A stretch of 64,000 nucleotides of DNA from the NCBI GenBank assembly GCA_016169945.1, contig JADLSH010000367.1, forward strand, positions 2,542,001 to 2,606,000. The letters are read 5' to 3'. A program made the translations under genes and the position numbers. Under the pieces are notes generated by a model. The model saw nothing but the letters and a program-made list of their open reading frames with translations. It was not told the origin of the DNA and searched no databases. The stretch is from Trachythela sp. YZ-2020. Lineage: Eukaryota > Cnidaria > Anthozoa > Malacalcyonacea > Clavulariidae. Below are positions 33,901 to 45,248 of this stretch, piece by piece; the stretch's first letter is position 1, and the number at the start of each line of letters is the position of its first letter.

Positions 33901-36900
33901 CAGCGGAATTTCAAGCAATGATGTCATCAACGAACTCCAACACATCTACTAAAAAAGAAATTCTAATTATTCAATTTAACCTTGATAATCTCTTTAGGCT
34001 TTGCAGAACTAAAAAAATTACAAGTTAATAGCAACGCAATAGAAACTATAAGCCTGATTCAACAATATAATTATGTAACGGTCAAAGATGCAACATCTCG
34101 ACTATAACATTAACAATTACAATATTAGCAGAAAAACACCAATTGAAAGCATTTTTCAAATGCGTGAAAAATATAGTCATACCCACCACAAAAGGATCAA
34201 ACATGCCCGTTGAACTGGCGTTGGAATAATCTGTTACATGACATTGTCCTAGAAAAAGATGAATTGTATTATGTAACTTTATTAATTTTAATCTTTCTAG
34301 TTAAAACAATATAGAATTTGACAAATTCTTTAATAGATTATTTAAGTTGGAGTATTAGCCAAACTTGACGTTTAAATACTTTCAGCTGATGCAAATGTTG
34401 GAAAAAAGACTACATGTACATTTGGTACATAACCATAACTAACAAAATACGGTAATATAGTTACAGAAACATTTTGCAAAACTCAAGATTATGCAAAACA
34501 ACATTAAATTTGATCGTTAGTAATATTTCATCTTTATGTCTTTTGGCTATATTTCTAGGATTGAACTATAGCTATAGAAAGATATTTTAATGGAAGTAAT
34601 TGGCAACGACTAGTGAGGGTTGGTTTTCTTATGGTTTATGCCTATGCTAGAGAGTAACAGTAGATTAAATTCGTTGTGAAGGACCTCATAAGCAAGGCTC
34701 TGTGGTAAAAATATAGCGGTGGTCTAACCTTTCGTTAATTTCCATAAGAGCCAAGTATCCAATGTAGCAAATAATACTGATCCTTGACTAGCTTTCTTTA
34801 TCACCTTTAAGTAAAGAAAACAGGAACCTAATTATTTAGTGCAAACCAGGGCAGTCCAGAGAGGAGGGGGAGAGGGGAAATTTCCGAGGGGCCCCAGCTA
34901 AAGGGGGCCCCCAAGTAAAAATGAAGTCAAATATGCATATATATAGTCTCCTGGAACACAGAAATTTGCAATTCAAAAGAGACCCTAGATTTCAAAATGT
35001 TTGAATGCAGTTTGAGAATGTTATTCAAACGTTCATGACTACAGGACGTAATCCAGCTGATTGTCCTAGAAGTTCAAGGGTATGGAAATCAGTTTTCTAA
35101 ACAAGCACACAACCCCAAAGATCTTTGACGATGGAAAATAACTAGGGCGCCAAAGTTATGTTTTGCTCCGGGACCCCAAATGTCTCTGGGAGCCCCTGGT
35201 GAGAACTTTCAGACTTCAGTAAAACATCTTCAGAACCTAAACCTATTTCCGTGTACTGCTCAAAACAACTTTGTTTTAACAGCTTGCTTTGAAAATGGGC
35301 GTTGAAATGAAAGCAAAACTATATACAGCTCAAACTTTTAATATCTTTTTCAATTTCACCTTAAGATTCTGCACTCAACATACTTTTTAAATGTATCTTT
35401 TTCTTAACGCTTTCAAATATTAAGCGAGAAAAGACCAGTCCTTATTTCACAATTTTAATTGCCAATACCTTTTAACATACACAAAAGGCATGGGAAGTGT
35501 ACCAGCGGAGTGAATAACATACGACATGTGTCCAAAATACATTTTAGGTTATATACAGCACAAATACCTCATCTATACATGATGGCTTTATGCATCAGAA
35601 ACAAAACTAAAATTACCATGCTGCCTTATGCTGGTGCATTTTGTACCAATGGGAAAAAGATTAACCTACCTCGTTATAATTTTTCATCACCCAATGTAAT
35701 CTCATAGAAACCTTAAAAGGATATTGAAAATATTTACATTGATATAGCTCATACAAAATTTCATGCAGCGTAACATATTTTTGTTACTATATATATAAAC
35801 CTACTAGGTAGACTAGGTAAACTTCAAAGCATCAAATATGAAAATTTTTAGACCTGTGTAAATGTAATTTAACTAAAGTCTCGTTTTCAACAAACTTCAC
35901 GGCCATGCAGTATGTCGAACATGTATGGTATAATTTCGGTTATATACATTTTTATACTCACATGTTGGGTTGAAAAGTTTATAACACTAGCAGCAAGAAA
36001 CTGTTTCCGTCTTGATAATAAATGTAACGCTTTAGCACTTAAATGTAAGCCCTAGAAAAAGAATGACACAATTAGGTATGAACAAGTTAGCATATACCAG
36101 AGTTGTTAACGAGTCCTATGTTGCAAGTCCAAATCAAGTCAAGTCAAGTCAAGTCACAAGTCAATTGCCAGCAAGTCAAGTCAAGTCACAAGTCATTTAT
36201 TTGTCAAGTCAAGTCACAAGTCATTTAGTTTAAGTCCAAGTCAAGTCACAAGTCATTCACTCCGAGTAGCAAGTCAAGTCATAAGTCATTTTGTCTGTGC
36301 GTCGCTATTTTATATCAGACATTTTATCACAAAGTTGACGCAAATTCTGTCGATGCGTCAAATTCTACAACACGCCGATCGATCGATCAAGACGACGAAT
36401 TTACGGTGCCATGCAGTGGTGGAAAACTTGATTTTCACTAGATATTTTCGAGTTTATGTTTGACTTGCGTTGGTAACAAGTCATTTCTTGCAAGTCCAAG
36501 TCAAGTCACAAGTCATTTTGTCCAAGTCCAAGTCAAGTCACAAGTCATCAGTCTCGGTAACAAGTCAAGTCACAAGTCACAAAAATTGCGACTCGAGTTC
36601 AAGTCGCACGACTCGAGTCTACAACTCTGGCATATACATGCCATTACAATACAGTAACTTTACTCACATTTTTTTATCATCCGCTGTACAGTATATATTT
36701 TGTACTTGATTGCAGTATGGTTTTCTATATATTTGTTCTGCATACGCATGCAATACATACATGTGCATGTGCAATGGCTTGTTTAAATCATATGCATCAT
36801 GTGCATGGTTATAAGTCTCGGAAAGAAATGCTTAGGCGTTGTTTACATGGTCCTGCTTTGGTGAGATGGGATAGGAGGTTGGATGATTTTGGGGCCACTT

Positions 36901-39900
36901 CGTTAATATCGTGAGCTCATTATTACGATTTACGGTCAGTATTCCCTTAAGACGGCTAAATATTTATGGCCCGTTTTTGAATATACTAGCGGGTTGTTAA
37001 CGGGGTTGCATGCACTATATTGAAAAAGTCACTAGATGGATGATAAACGGATGTCACTCCAATTAGCAAATTAACGTAATAAATGGAAAATAGACGGAAA
37101 TTGTATGGCGCGTTATGCCTCTAAAATGCATTTTGCATATACAATTAGTCAATTACAGTATAATATAATACAATTTGTATATTATACAAATTGTCATGCA
37201 TGTTAGCATGCAGGTCATGCATACAGTACATAGTACAAAGTGCTAAAGCTTCCAAAGTATTACACGCTATACAGTCCTTGAAACTCCCGAAATTTCAGGT
37301 CGGCAAGAAATTGCCGACCTAAAAGCAATAATTCTCAATCTAGGTCGGCAAATATTTTCAAAACAAATAGACAATATCCAAATGAAAATTTAATTTGCTT
37401 GCTGCAAATACGCGTATCTATAAACAGCAATTAATTGCAATCAATGCCAATAGCAAACAAAACAACTAACAAAATGTATGAACTCCAATCGAACAGTGCA
37501 TGTACCATGAGCAAGCAAATTATATTGACAGCCAATGACAAGATCGTGAGCGCTAAAATATTTGCCAATTCACGGGAGTCATGAATAGCTAATAAGTCTT
37601 GCTAAGGTCTAGCTAAGATCTTTGGTCTTTGGTCTTGCTAAGGTCTTTGCTAAGGTCTATAGCTAATAGTCTAGCACTCTAGCTAAGGTCTTGTTGTTGT
37701 ATATTTAGTCATTACATGTTAAGATTACAGTGTCAGGACTTTTACATAATACTTCAAGTGTCAATGGCCAATGTCTGGAAAATCTTGCACGCTACTCAAC
37801 ACTTGCAGTAACAAGATAGTGAAGATACTCACTAGACACTACAATTAAGCATTTTTTTACTAAAACAATGCTTATTTTAAACCTGTAGACTATAAATACG
37901 CAAAAACAGTTGCGCTGCAAAATGGGGAAAACCCCTGCACGAAAATATGTATTTGCTTGTGCGTGATAATTAAAACATCATCGTTGAAAATGCGTATATG
38001 AAAGATGCGTTCGCGGAAAAAAATGCCGAGACGTATTTGAAAGTAGGTCGGCAAAATTTTGCCGACCTAAATCTACACATATCGCTTTGCAGGTCGGCAT
38101 TTAGGTCGGCATTGCCGAATGCCGACCTGAGTTTCAAGGACTGCTATACGTGCGATGCGTGATCGCAGTACCTGAAACTCACGCGTGAAGCAGAGGCATA
38201 GCATAGCAAACCAAAGCCCCTGGGCACGAAGCAATTTGTTACCTTTAAAGTAAACGATTTGTTCCAATTCTCAGTCAATTCCGTTGCCCTCAAATCTTGC
38301 CAAGTAATGAAATTATGAATAGGACGACCACTGTGTCTACAGGAATACAAGACTTAGTTTAGTTGTTACACAAAGGTCGGCCAGAGAACCTGTCAAACAT
38401 TTGTGAAATCTTGTATAAACGCTCTGTTGCTCATTATACTGGTATAGTGATAAGGAACACTGCGGATATACGGGACGTGCACGTCTTTATTACTGCACCT
38501 CGTAGTATGCCAGGTCCAGGGCCGGATTAACGTCGCGCGAGGCCCGTGGCAGATTTTCAGCGCGAGGCCCTCCCCCCCCCTTTGAATTCAAAGACACAAA
38601 AAATTGTTAAATAATTCTTTCAATTTTATCCGCAAATCACCGCAATTTCTCAGCCAAGCTATCTCCAGCAGGATTTCTGAATAATTTTCCGTTACGTTCC
38701 CTAGAGGACCTAAATGCACGAGGTCCCTAAATTCGCGAGGCCCCTAAATTCGCGAGGCATCTAAATTCGCGAGGCACCTAAAATGGGCGTGTTCCAATAG
38801 AAAATGGTCGTGTTCTCGTAAAAATGGGCGTGGCACAGTAAAGCGTGAGGCCCCCCATAAGCGCGAGGCCCACGGGATATGCCGCATCTGCCACGTGGTT
38901 AATCCGACCCTGGCCAGGTCCACCACAGTCCACCAACATTCACTAATAAGACTTCCCCAATTTAGCCTTACTAATGAAAATTATTTTCCCTAACACGCGT
39001 GCAAATTGTTTAGAAAGAAACAGTTTGATTAGCATTCGTAACTTAAATAAACATTTTGTTTTACATAATATGGCTTATAAAAATGTAATTTACTTATCAA
39101 AATTTAGAAATGTTCCTCTCTGCGTAGATATACCAAAAGCAGCAATATCTTCATAACGGATATTTGCTCCTAGGTTTTAAAAAGAAGTGTTTACGACATA
39201 TTTCATTCATCTAGTACATTCATTGCGTTACGCTACAGCCAGCACTTTAGTTTGACTGTTTTATTATATACAGGAGTTTACGCGAAATCTCAGACACAGA
39301 CGCAGGTTGTACAACTTCTAGTCAGTTAAAGTTAGTTTTGTTGTAATAAATAAATTCCATTTACGATATCATGCATGCATGTCTGTACAAAAACGAAAAT
39401 TTCATCTTAGTAAATATATATGGAATGCCTCCTCGGCAAACATTGAAATCAAGATGTACCTTCAACTGCCTCTGTTACAACATCCAGAAATTGTTCCCAC
39501 AATGTTTCTGGATCCATTTCAACCCATCCTGGCTTCGGGTGCAGCAATTCAATCTAAACATTAAGAATGTTAACTGGTTAAGCAAAGGGATGGGGAGGGT
39601 TCATTCGCGAGATCGGGCCACATAAAATGCAACTTTTTAAGAGTGTATATGCTCACTGTGCATAATTTTGTAGGAACAACATGCTATCTGGAGTGAAATA
39701 ATGGCAGATTTACAAGAATATCATTATGAAACAAAACAATTAGTGGTTCTTCAAGGGAGGAATGCAACAGAATAAATCTCAGAAAGGAAAAGAAAATGTT
39801 TAATAACTGAACATTGAACTATCAAAAGGATGCATGCAGACAAAAGATTGACACTCACAAGTACTTGCAATATACAGTGATTGACCAGTCTATTTTTATT

Positions 39901-42900
39901 CAACTTTTTGACACCATTCCCCTCTATAAATTATGTCCATATATAGCAGTACATCATTATATCATATATCCTATTATTATTCTCCACATAAACCATAATT
40001 TATAGGAGTGCATAGAATAATAATTTAGGAGTGCTGGATGGATATCAACTAGGCATCCTTTACAGTATACCAGGTCCATGCCTTCATTTCAGGTTATATA
40101 ATTATTTGAAATGGTGGACAACACAAGGGTGTGGTTAGGTCTTTGTACTGGATTGCTAAGATGACAGTCTTTCAATTCAAATCACTATTTCACCTGAAAA
40201 GAAGCCCTGAATCTGACATGAAAGTAGACATACAAAAATAGTTAAATGTCTGTTAAAGTTTTGTTCTAATACAAGTGTCTTCAGGTTCTAGTTGCATGAT
40301 CATCTTGTAAATTCTGAAAGTTTCAGCAACTTCTGGAAAACCAGTAATTGGGGTAAAATGCACCAGTCAATATAAGCCCAGGCCACAAATTGGCAGAGAC
40401 CGGGTTTTGAATGTGGGTAAAGTATTACAGGCTTCACCCCTCGGCAAACTTGTGAAAAGAAAATATCCACTTTTTCTGTTAAGGCTCTAAGTTGTGATAA
40501 CTCACAACAAGTTAGGTCTGTGACACAGACTAACTAAAAGAACGCTCAAGTTATTTCACACACAAAGAGTTAATTAAATGACAAGCAGCTGAAACTGGCA
40601 ACGTTTGAGAAAGAGTAATCTTAGTTTCCAGACTTCTATATTTCTGAAATTTTCCAGATCCAACAGCACAGATATGATAAAATGGGTTTAGGGATCACAT
40701 CTTGGCCTTGGGGGCGTCAAAACTAGAAAATGCTTTGTTATGCCAAGTTTATGTGTAGTAGCAGAGATGCAAATTGACTGGTGCATAATATCTCTGTAAT
40801 CGACTTGCTCCAACAGATAACTTCCATCCTGGATTACCTAAATCATAATTTAGAGAGATTGTATTAACTTTCGCTAAAAATGCTGTCGTGGGTTTGTGTT
40901 GGAACTACAGTGAAAAAAATGTAAAACACTCCGATGTTCACAGAGGAAAGGCAAAGGCCAATGCCATGCTACTGATTTTCTGAAAACTTCCAAGTGTTTT
41001 GAATCTTCTTTAGGTACAGTAGTTCCAACATATTAAAACCCATGGCAGTTGATCTTTAAGACTTTAGACCTTTATATAATTGAGAATGGTGACAAACTGG
41101 CAATGTACACCCCTTGCTTTGCATTAATGGAGGAAAAAGAAACTCTCAAGCACCCAAGAGAGCAATGTAATTGTGTCATGAGAACATGATCTATTGTATA
41201 CATTATGAATGCCTGTATTTAACAAGGCAAGGGCAAAGGGTGAACTGTCCGTCTGTCAACTGTATCAAAAGTATAAAACACAATACTAAATACTCAGAAA
41301 AACATTTTAATTACATGCGAAATATGTTTATCAATGTCTTACCTTTGTAATTTGTATTTACTCACTAATCTTTGTTTTCTTCTTTCAAAATAATATGAAA
41401 TTTCACATAAAAGAAGCGAAATTTGTGTCGGCCGCCATCTTTGAAGCCACTCGCCATGGACGTATGGAGCCGGAAAAAACACCACTTGGGAAACATGGAT
41501 TTACTCACGTTTTACAGTAGTTACAGCAATGACTTCAATACCTGGGCTTTAGCACAAAACAAGTTTTGGGACCGTCGAAATGTTTTAAAGAAGCTTTTTT
41601 CGAAGTTGAAGAGCAAAGTTTGCTTCGAGACATTTGCCTATTTTATGAATACAAAACTGGTACCCCTCGAATTTTTGCTGGAACTAAGTGTAGAACAGTG
41701 AGATCTATCCAGAAAACTTGCTCATTTTTGCTCAAAAACAAGCTTTTGACTGAATTTCAGTGTGACCAGATCTTAAAAACAGATTGTGATAAATTATGTT
41801 AAATTGTTAAATGTCAACCCTTTAACAAGCCACAGTGCTGTTAATATGTAATAAAAGTAATAAAGAGCGATCGCCTGCTTCATCCGCAAGCCCTCCCAAC
41901 TGGTCGCTGCAATAGAGAACGAGTAAGAATAAAAGACTAGGGAATTAATTTGGCTCCAAATAACCAGTTTTGGCAAGATGTTCAGGCTTTTTTCTTAAAG
42001 AAAGGCTCGTTCATGGTTTTAAAAGGAGGTATTTTATCATCTTACACTACACAAATGCTTATCCTGTAACTTTATGATAAAATTGTGCTAAACTTTTCAT
42101 CATGCTAAACTTCTTCCTCAAATGGTAAAATTATGCTAAACTAGCATAATTATGCTAAATCTGGTCACACTGCTGAATTTTCCACTCCTCGAAACTCTCC
42201 CTAGTCCTTTTGAAAGTGCATTTTCCCCACGCGGTTACTGCTCCTAGCTTCATATTGGATTCATCCAATCACAGGACTTGATCATTGGAGTTAGCGTTCC
42301 AGTTTATGTTGAGTTCACTGGGATATACATGAGCCCCCATGTTTGTTACAAGCTTGTTGTGTCGAGCTTGTTACAATTTGATTTTGACAAGCTTGCTACA
42401 GCTTTGTTATCGACAAACTTGTGCCAAGTTGTTGACAAGCTTGCTACAAGCTTGTTGGCAACAACCTTGCCACAGCTCTGTCACAACAACCTTGCTGCAA
42501 GTCTGTGAACAAGTTGCTACAAGCCTGTTTCAACAAGCTGGGATCAAACCGTGCAAACACATCCTGTTGACAAGTTGTTGATGCAGACTTGCTACTGCAG
42601 GTTTGTTACAAGTTGTGCGTTTTTACATGTGTATGCAGGCCCTTTTCTGCTAGGACACTTCTTCCACATCACTGAAATCTTTAATGATGCAATTTTTGCT
42701 GTACCAAAAATTGAATTAGGAATGGTGAGTGACTGCAGATTGTTTCAATTGTGACTTTTTGACCTTTTAAAATTCATTTTATCCTTCCCTCTTTCCAATT
42801 CCTTCTTTCCTCTCATTCTCCTTTCTTCCTGTTTTTTTCCTTTTCTTCTCTGTTCTTTATTCCTTCCCTCCATCTCCCTCCCCCTCCTTTATTCCTTCCT

Positions 42901-43584
42901 TTACTCCCTCATTCCTCACTCACTCCTATCTATTGCTTCCTATTTCTACTTCCCTGTCTAATTTCTTGATTGCTTCTTTCTCTCTTTACTTTATTTTTGT
43001 AACCATCTTTCTCCCTCCCTCCTTCTACTGCTAGAAAGCAAAAGAGCTGGGAAGGTGATGTGAGGGATCAAGGAAAGGAATGGAAGGAATTTGGCCAATT
43101 CATTAATTCTTTTCCCTTATCCCTTCCTCCTTTCATTTGTGTCTTTCTTCCCATCCTTCCTAAATCCTTCCAATCCATCAATCTTTCCTGGCAAGAATTT
43201 CAAATCAAGCATTTGTTGAAACAGATGTTGACAGAATTTTTCATAAAAATCCAACAATCAAAAAACCCACCCGGCTACCCCTAGCATATCAAGATACAAA
43301 TCTGTCCATTATTGAACTCCTTTCAACTTTCTTTGATAAATCACATACCATATATCAAAATTAACGACACTATAATGTAAATTCCAAATTCTAATCGCAT
43401 ACATGTACTTTAAATCAAAAATTCAAAATATGTATAAATACTATACGTATGTGATTTGCGAAGTGTTACAAACCTTTCTGACTGCGCCATATTTAGAAAT
43501 ACCAGCGTTATCAAAGACATGACACGTTAGATTTGTTGTTCCAACATCTACAGCAAGTACAAAACCTGCAGAATTCTTTGCCAT
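21943..43584 (-). CDS. GK5: Glycerol kinase 5-like FGGY kinase, complete, 18 exons
   Basis: Minus-strand exons: 43474-43584, 39460-39553, 39094-39169, 38243-38336, 35962-36051, 35670-35711, 34729-34804, 34187-34248, 33872-33945, 32805-32865, 31968-32094, 29934-30038, 29615-29671, 28666-28709, 25521-25624, 25342-25404, 23176-23309 and 21943-22088. They total 1560 bp, every junction is AG/GT with matching phase, and they encode 519 aa (human GK5 about 530). Motifs: VLAVDVGTTNL (9-19, phosphate-binding start of the FGGY N domain), GISTQRGTF, ITWQDLRA (about 103-109), DTWLLWKLT, IADQQASMFG and LTMGTGSF (about 261-288), AILESIAYR, ADGGVSRNDFVMQ (C domain, from 427). The family phosphorylates a sugar or polyol with ATP; glycerol as substrate is inferred from the name. 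No break seen. Confidence 0.95.
22110..22146. repeat. (TTTG)n microsatellite
   Basis: About nine copies of a TTTG unit lie in the last GK5 intron, 20 bp upstream (in GK5 sense) of the last exon. Confidence 0.9.
22550..23108. mobile_element. Fold-back mariner-like element
   Basis: TAGCTGTCAAATGATA with ATGGCCAAAT...CGAT (22550-22615) recurs inverted at about 22910-22998. The right end is TACACCCTGTA (23098-23108), the same terminus as the MITE at 5046-5349. The left terminus could not be placed. It lies in GK5 intron 17. Confidence 0.55.
23895..25361. repeat. 52-bp imperfect direct repeat flanking a 1.36-kb insert
   Basis: 23895-23946 and 25310-25361 match at about 48 of 52 positions. The right copy includes the end of GK5 exon 16 and its donor. 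The left copy is a duplicate of that exon end lying in the intron. The intervening segment (23947-25309) holds unclassified repeat-like sequence (24040-24480, with GGAACAGG(T/C)GGACC repeats and a CACTTCACGTCGTGAAGTG hairpin) and a LINE fragment. Confidence 0.7.
24868..25310 (-). pseudogene. LINE reverse-transcriptase C-terminal fragment
   Basis: The minus strand reads HLPIEERKLYYEAMIKPIMM, YGCTIWSTCSSENFQRVFKL, QKQAARVILDADTR and LCKELNWLPLHD, which is the thumb and C-terminal region of a CR1/Jockey-like RT. It is truncated at both ends and sits in GK5 intron 16. Confidence 0.8.
27145..27295 (+). CDS. SAP-domain first exon (transposon-encoded)
   Basis: The ATG at 27145 opens a 50-residue exon. 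It contains YFEHDPSDYTVDQLKRWLKC and RGLKQSG, a SAP-like DNA-binding helix-extended loop-helix. A GT donor (GTAAAC) lies at 27296. Reading on without splicing gives a 27480 stop and loses similarity. In related elements such a domain heads the nuclease protein; that role is inferred. Confidence 0.55.
27318..27589 (-). CDS. THAP zinc-finger exon (transposon-encoded)
   Basis: The minus-strand ATG at 27589 begins MVSTKHCCWGTCASDSRYPE. The THAP pattern is visible: C-x3-C near the start, FIPFPKP, a conserved Trp and Cys in RRWVSACSRKNF, and CAVHW as the C-x2-H pair. It ends at a GT donor (27317-27316). THAP domains are the sequence-specific DNA-binding part of several transposases. The catalytic part is not recognised downstream. 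Confidence 0.7.
28135..28535. mobile_element. TTAA-type fold-back MITE, copy 2
   Basis: Perfect TTAA duplications (28131-28134, 28536-28539) flank ends AGGCCGGGCTCCACTTGCACG and its near-complement. The whole element is a long hairpin like copy 1 at 16850. A TTAA target points to piggyBac or Kolobok mobilisation. It is nested in the ISL2EU-like element. Confidence 0.88.
28911..29575. repeat. Degenerate telomere-like array (CCTAA family)
   Basis: About 660 bp of 6-mer-like units (CCTAAC, CCTGAT, CCTCAAC, CCTTAAT) are arranged in a loose higher-order order, TAACGTCAACCCTGATCC recurring. It lies in GK5 intron 13, not at a chromosome end. Overlapping open frames rich in R, V and I, or in L, T and N, are translations of the repeat. 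Confidence 0.85.
30219..31188. mobile_element. TA-flanked TIR element containing a LINE
   Basis: Ends are CAGTCGATTTCAACTAACTT and its complement, with TA on both sides (30217-30218, 31189-31190), as for mariner-type elements. Most of the interior is the LINE fragment below. Confidence 0.6.
30356..31130 (-). pseudogene. LINE 3' end with (ATTG)n tail
   Basis: The minus strand reads LLGVTINHNLSWEDHINTIV, KINRNTALLRRIKRYLPLQT, then frameshifted sequence, then DRIEYRKAIMVYKSLNHLCP and TTRSSSANDLYLP. This is the C-terminal part of a CR1/L2-like RT. It ends in AAATAAAGTTTATTGATTGA on the minus strand near 30360-30390, the type of tail also seen on the SINE at 49092. Confidence 0.82.
31197..31907. 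mobile_element. TIR element with 9-bp target duplication, 711 bp
   Basis: Ends CAACCTCGTAACCAGGGC and the complement of GCCCTGGGTACGAGGTTG are inverted. A perfect 9-bp repeat GTAACGTTT flanks them (31188-31196, 31908-31916). Inside, a CATCTACCGTGCACAAAA block occurs twice in direct orientation (about 31434 and 31619). No coding sequence. Confidence 0.7.
32095..32804. other. GK5 intron 10, no recognised gene
   Basis: A pair of inverted blocks (TACTGGAGCGAAGCATTATAC near 32612 and its complement near 32750) suggests a short inverted-repeat element, about 32580-32785. Nothing else is seen. Confidence 0.4.
33129..33503. mobile_element. Harbinger-type MITE, 375 bp
   Basis: Ends are GGGACCGTTCATTTTTTATG and the complement of CATAAAAAATGAACGGTCTC. 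A TAA trinucleotide flanks both sides (33126-33128, 33504-33506), fitting PIF/Harbinger. It lies in GK5 intron 9. Confidence 0.75.
34805..35669. other. GK5 intron 6, possible decayed TIR element
   Basis: 34853-35205 is bounded by CAGGGCAGTCCAGAG and GGGAGCCCCTGG and is G/C rich at both ends. It may be an old hAT-like MITE; no target duplication is seen. Confidence 0.35.
36098..36629. mobile_element. hAT-type MITE with CAAGTCAAGTCA repeats
   Basis: Ends are CAGAGTTGT and ACAACTCTG, with a perfect 8-bp duplication GCATATAC (36090-36097, 36630-36637). Both sides of the interior carry short tandem arrays of CAAGTCAAGTCACAAGTCAT-like units. It lies in GK5 intron 4. Confidence 0.9.
37273..38142. 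mobile_element. TIR element with AGGTCGGCA hairpins, 870 bp
   Basis: Ends are AGTCCTTGAAACTC and GAGTTTCAAGGACT, flanked by a 7-bp repeat GCTATAC (37266-37272, 38143-38149). Subterminal inverted pairs AGGTCGGCA...TGCCGACCT occur near both ends. Similar AGGTCGGCA sequence reappears at about 57225-57390. No coding sequence. It lies in GK5 intron 4, about 100 bp before exon 4 coordinates. Confidence 0.75.
38517..38912. mobile_element. hAT-type MITE, 396 bp
   Basis: Ends are CAGGGCCGGATTAAC and GTTAATCCGACCCTG, with a perfect 8-bp duplication GCCAGGTC (38509-38516, 38913-38920). The interior repeats CTAAATTCGCGAGGC units. It lies in GK5 intron 3. Confidence 0.9.
39554..41400. other. GK5 intron 1, no recognised feature
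   Basis: No coding sequence, clear element or RNA gene was seen. The open frame at 39371-39625 on the plus strand is the shadow of GK5 exon 2. Confidence 0.45.
41456..41701 (+). CDS. Unrecognised 81-aa ORF, antisense in GK5 intron 1
   Basis: The ATG at 41456 has a good Kozak context (CGCCATGGA) and opens MDVWSRKKHHLGNMDLL. An overlapping second frame (from 41566) also looks protein-like (EVEEQSLLRDICLFYEYKTG), so a frameshift within a once longer coding region is possible. A hAT MITE interrupts it at 41758. Not recognised; it may be element-derived. Confidence 0.3.
   Translation: MDVWSRKKHHLGNMDLLTFYSSYSNDFNTWALAQNKFWDRRNVLKKLFSKLKSKVCFETFAYFMNTKLVPLEFLLELSVEQ
41758..42172. mobile_element. 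hAT-type MITE, 415 bp
   Basis: Ends are CAGTGTGACCAGAT and ATCTGGTCACACTG, with a perfect 8-bp duplication CTGAATTT (41750-41757, 42173-42180). The 3' part repeats ATTATGCTAAA units. Confidence 0.9.
42330..42640. repeat. Degenerate CAAGCTTGTTGACAAG-type repeat
   Basis: About 300 bp is built of loosely repeated, partly self-complementary units around CAAGCTTGCTACAAGCTTGT. The local self-complementarity would let it form many small hairpins. Confidence 0.7.
42775..43032. repeat. Polypyrimidine (CT-rich) tract
   Basis: About 260 bp consist almost entirely of C and T on the plus strand (TTCCTTCCCT-like), with few purines. Such tracts can form triplex DNA; no function is implied here. Confidence 0.8.
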
Positions 43585-45248
43585 ATTTTCTTGTTATTAC
43601 CGTTTCAGTAATTACAGAAAAATATGCTGAACGTGTGCATAGAAATTTGCATAGATTTGGAGCAGAGGAGTTAAAGTAAACATGCGCCCGCGTTTGTAGT
43701 TAACCAGTGGTAACTTTTTGGAGGGGAATTTGAAAATTGAAATGTTTTGAAACTTGAAGTTTGATAATAAATGGTTTCCATGCCCGAGAATAAGGTAATT
43801 TTTTTGTATGTATATAATATAATATAATATATTTGAATGTATACTTTTGTGACTGTTGGCGGATTGGCAGTCTACACAACTGTTTCATAATTATAAAGCT
43901 GCCAAATTCAACAAGTACTCGATTTGTGCCAGGCTGCAGAGTATGGCAGCGGCGCACCCAAGCTATAAATTAATGCAATAACAATGGCGCACTTAGGGGC
44001 GAGCATTAGAAAAGTGATGAGGAGGAGGACTTTTTTCCCATGCACGATATTTTTTTGGCTGCTTTTGATTTGCAGAAATATTTTGGCACTAAAATTTTGT
44101 GCATGAATTTTTCCATGATTATGAAAACTCTGATTGAAATTTGGAACATGAGCAAATAAAGCAGGCATGCATGGAATAACAGGGCCTTAAGAATTCTTCA
44201 GTGGGGGACCATTAATGTAAAGGGACCTAGACAAGCGGTGGTAAAGTGCATGAGAGTGCAGGGGGATCTGGCGGTCCTCCCCCTGCATTTTAGTGACAGT
44301 TTTTTAGTCTATCCCCTCTAGACAGAATGATTTGTGCACACACTCGCAGAATTTTTTTTTGCATTTGATCCCATGAGAAATTTCTCCTTCATTTTTTTTT
44401 TGTTGTTTCCATATGCATTTCAAATGCAAGGTAGTTTTTAGGTAGTTTTTTTATGCCACTCACTTCAGGTGCTTGCTGCTTGGAGCAACATCTTCTGTGT
44501 CAGATTGTAGACTGGTCTGTTGTGGCGGGGCAATATATCCAATATATGAGCAACTAATCCACCCTAACCTAACATAAATAATAATGGCTATTTCTTCTGC
44601 TCATATATCGAAAAGAAACCGATTTGTGCCTTGTTTATTTATATATATTTTTATAGACTATATACCAGAACTAGATTTACTGTTTGTTGGAAAAAATCAA
44701 TGTTTTTTTTTATTATATAGTCTACTCTCTCCCTCTAACTTTAACTCATTTATTAACAATGCAATAATGGTAAATGTATGACGTATTTTTGCTATTTTAC
44801 TCTAAACTCTAAGTCTCCAATTATATCACCAATTAGTCTTACATTATTAATTATCTTATACAGTGTTAACAGTGTTGCCTATTTTGTCTTATATAATACC
44901 ATATAACACTCCAGACACCCCACCCCCACCCACCCAATAATTTCTCAAAGCCTTTGAATGATAGCTGATTAACTGTGTAACAAAGCTGTTAATTTTTTAC
45001 AGTATCTATGATTTTACAGCCACGAAAGGTTTGATAGGCTATAATTGAAGTAAGTTAACTTTGCATAAAATTTAAGCCAAAATGGTTCAGCAACAAAAGG
45101 GTGGTTATATGTTGGCAACCTAAGTTCACACGCCCAATATTTTGCGAAGTGTCCGCCACTGAATATTTATATTTACATTTTATACACATATTTTTTGTCT
45201 TTGCTAGTGGAAGAATGCCTTTACTGTAATAACAGATGATGAGTTGTG
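43585..45248. other. Spacer between GK5 and the AUNIP-like gene
   Basis: The two genes diverge from this 1.66-kb stretch, so both promoters should lie here. No TATA box or named motif can be assigned with confidence. Open frames inside have no similarity. Confidence 0.4.

Noticed and set aside
36120..36600. Regularly spaced short repeats resembling a CRISPR array
   Set aside because: Spacing is irregular, there are no unique spacers, the genome is eukaryotic, and the block is bounded by a hAT target duplication.
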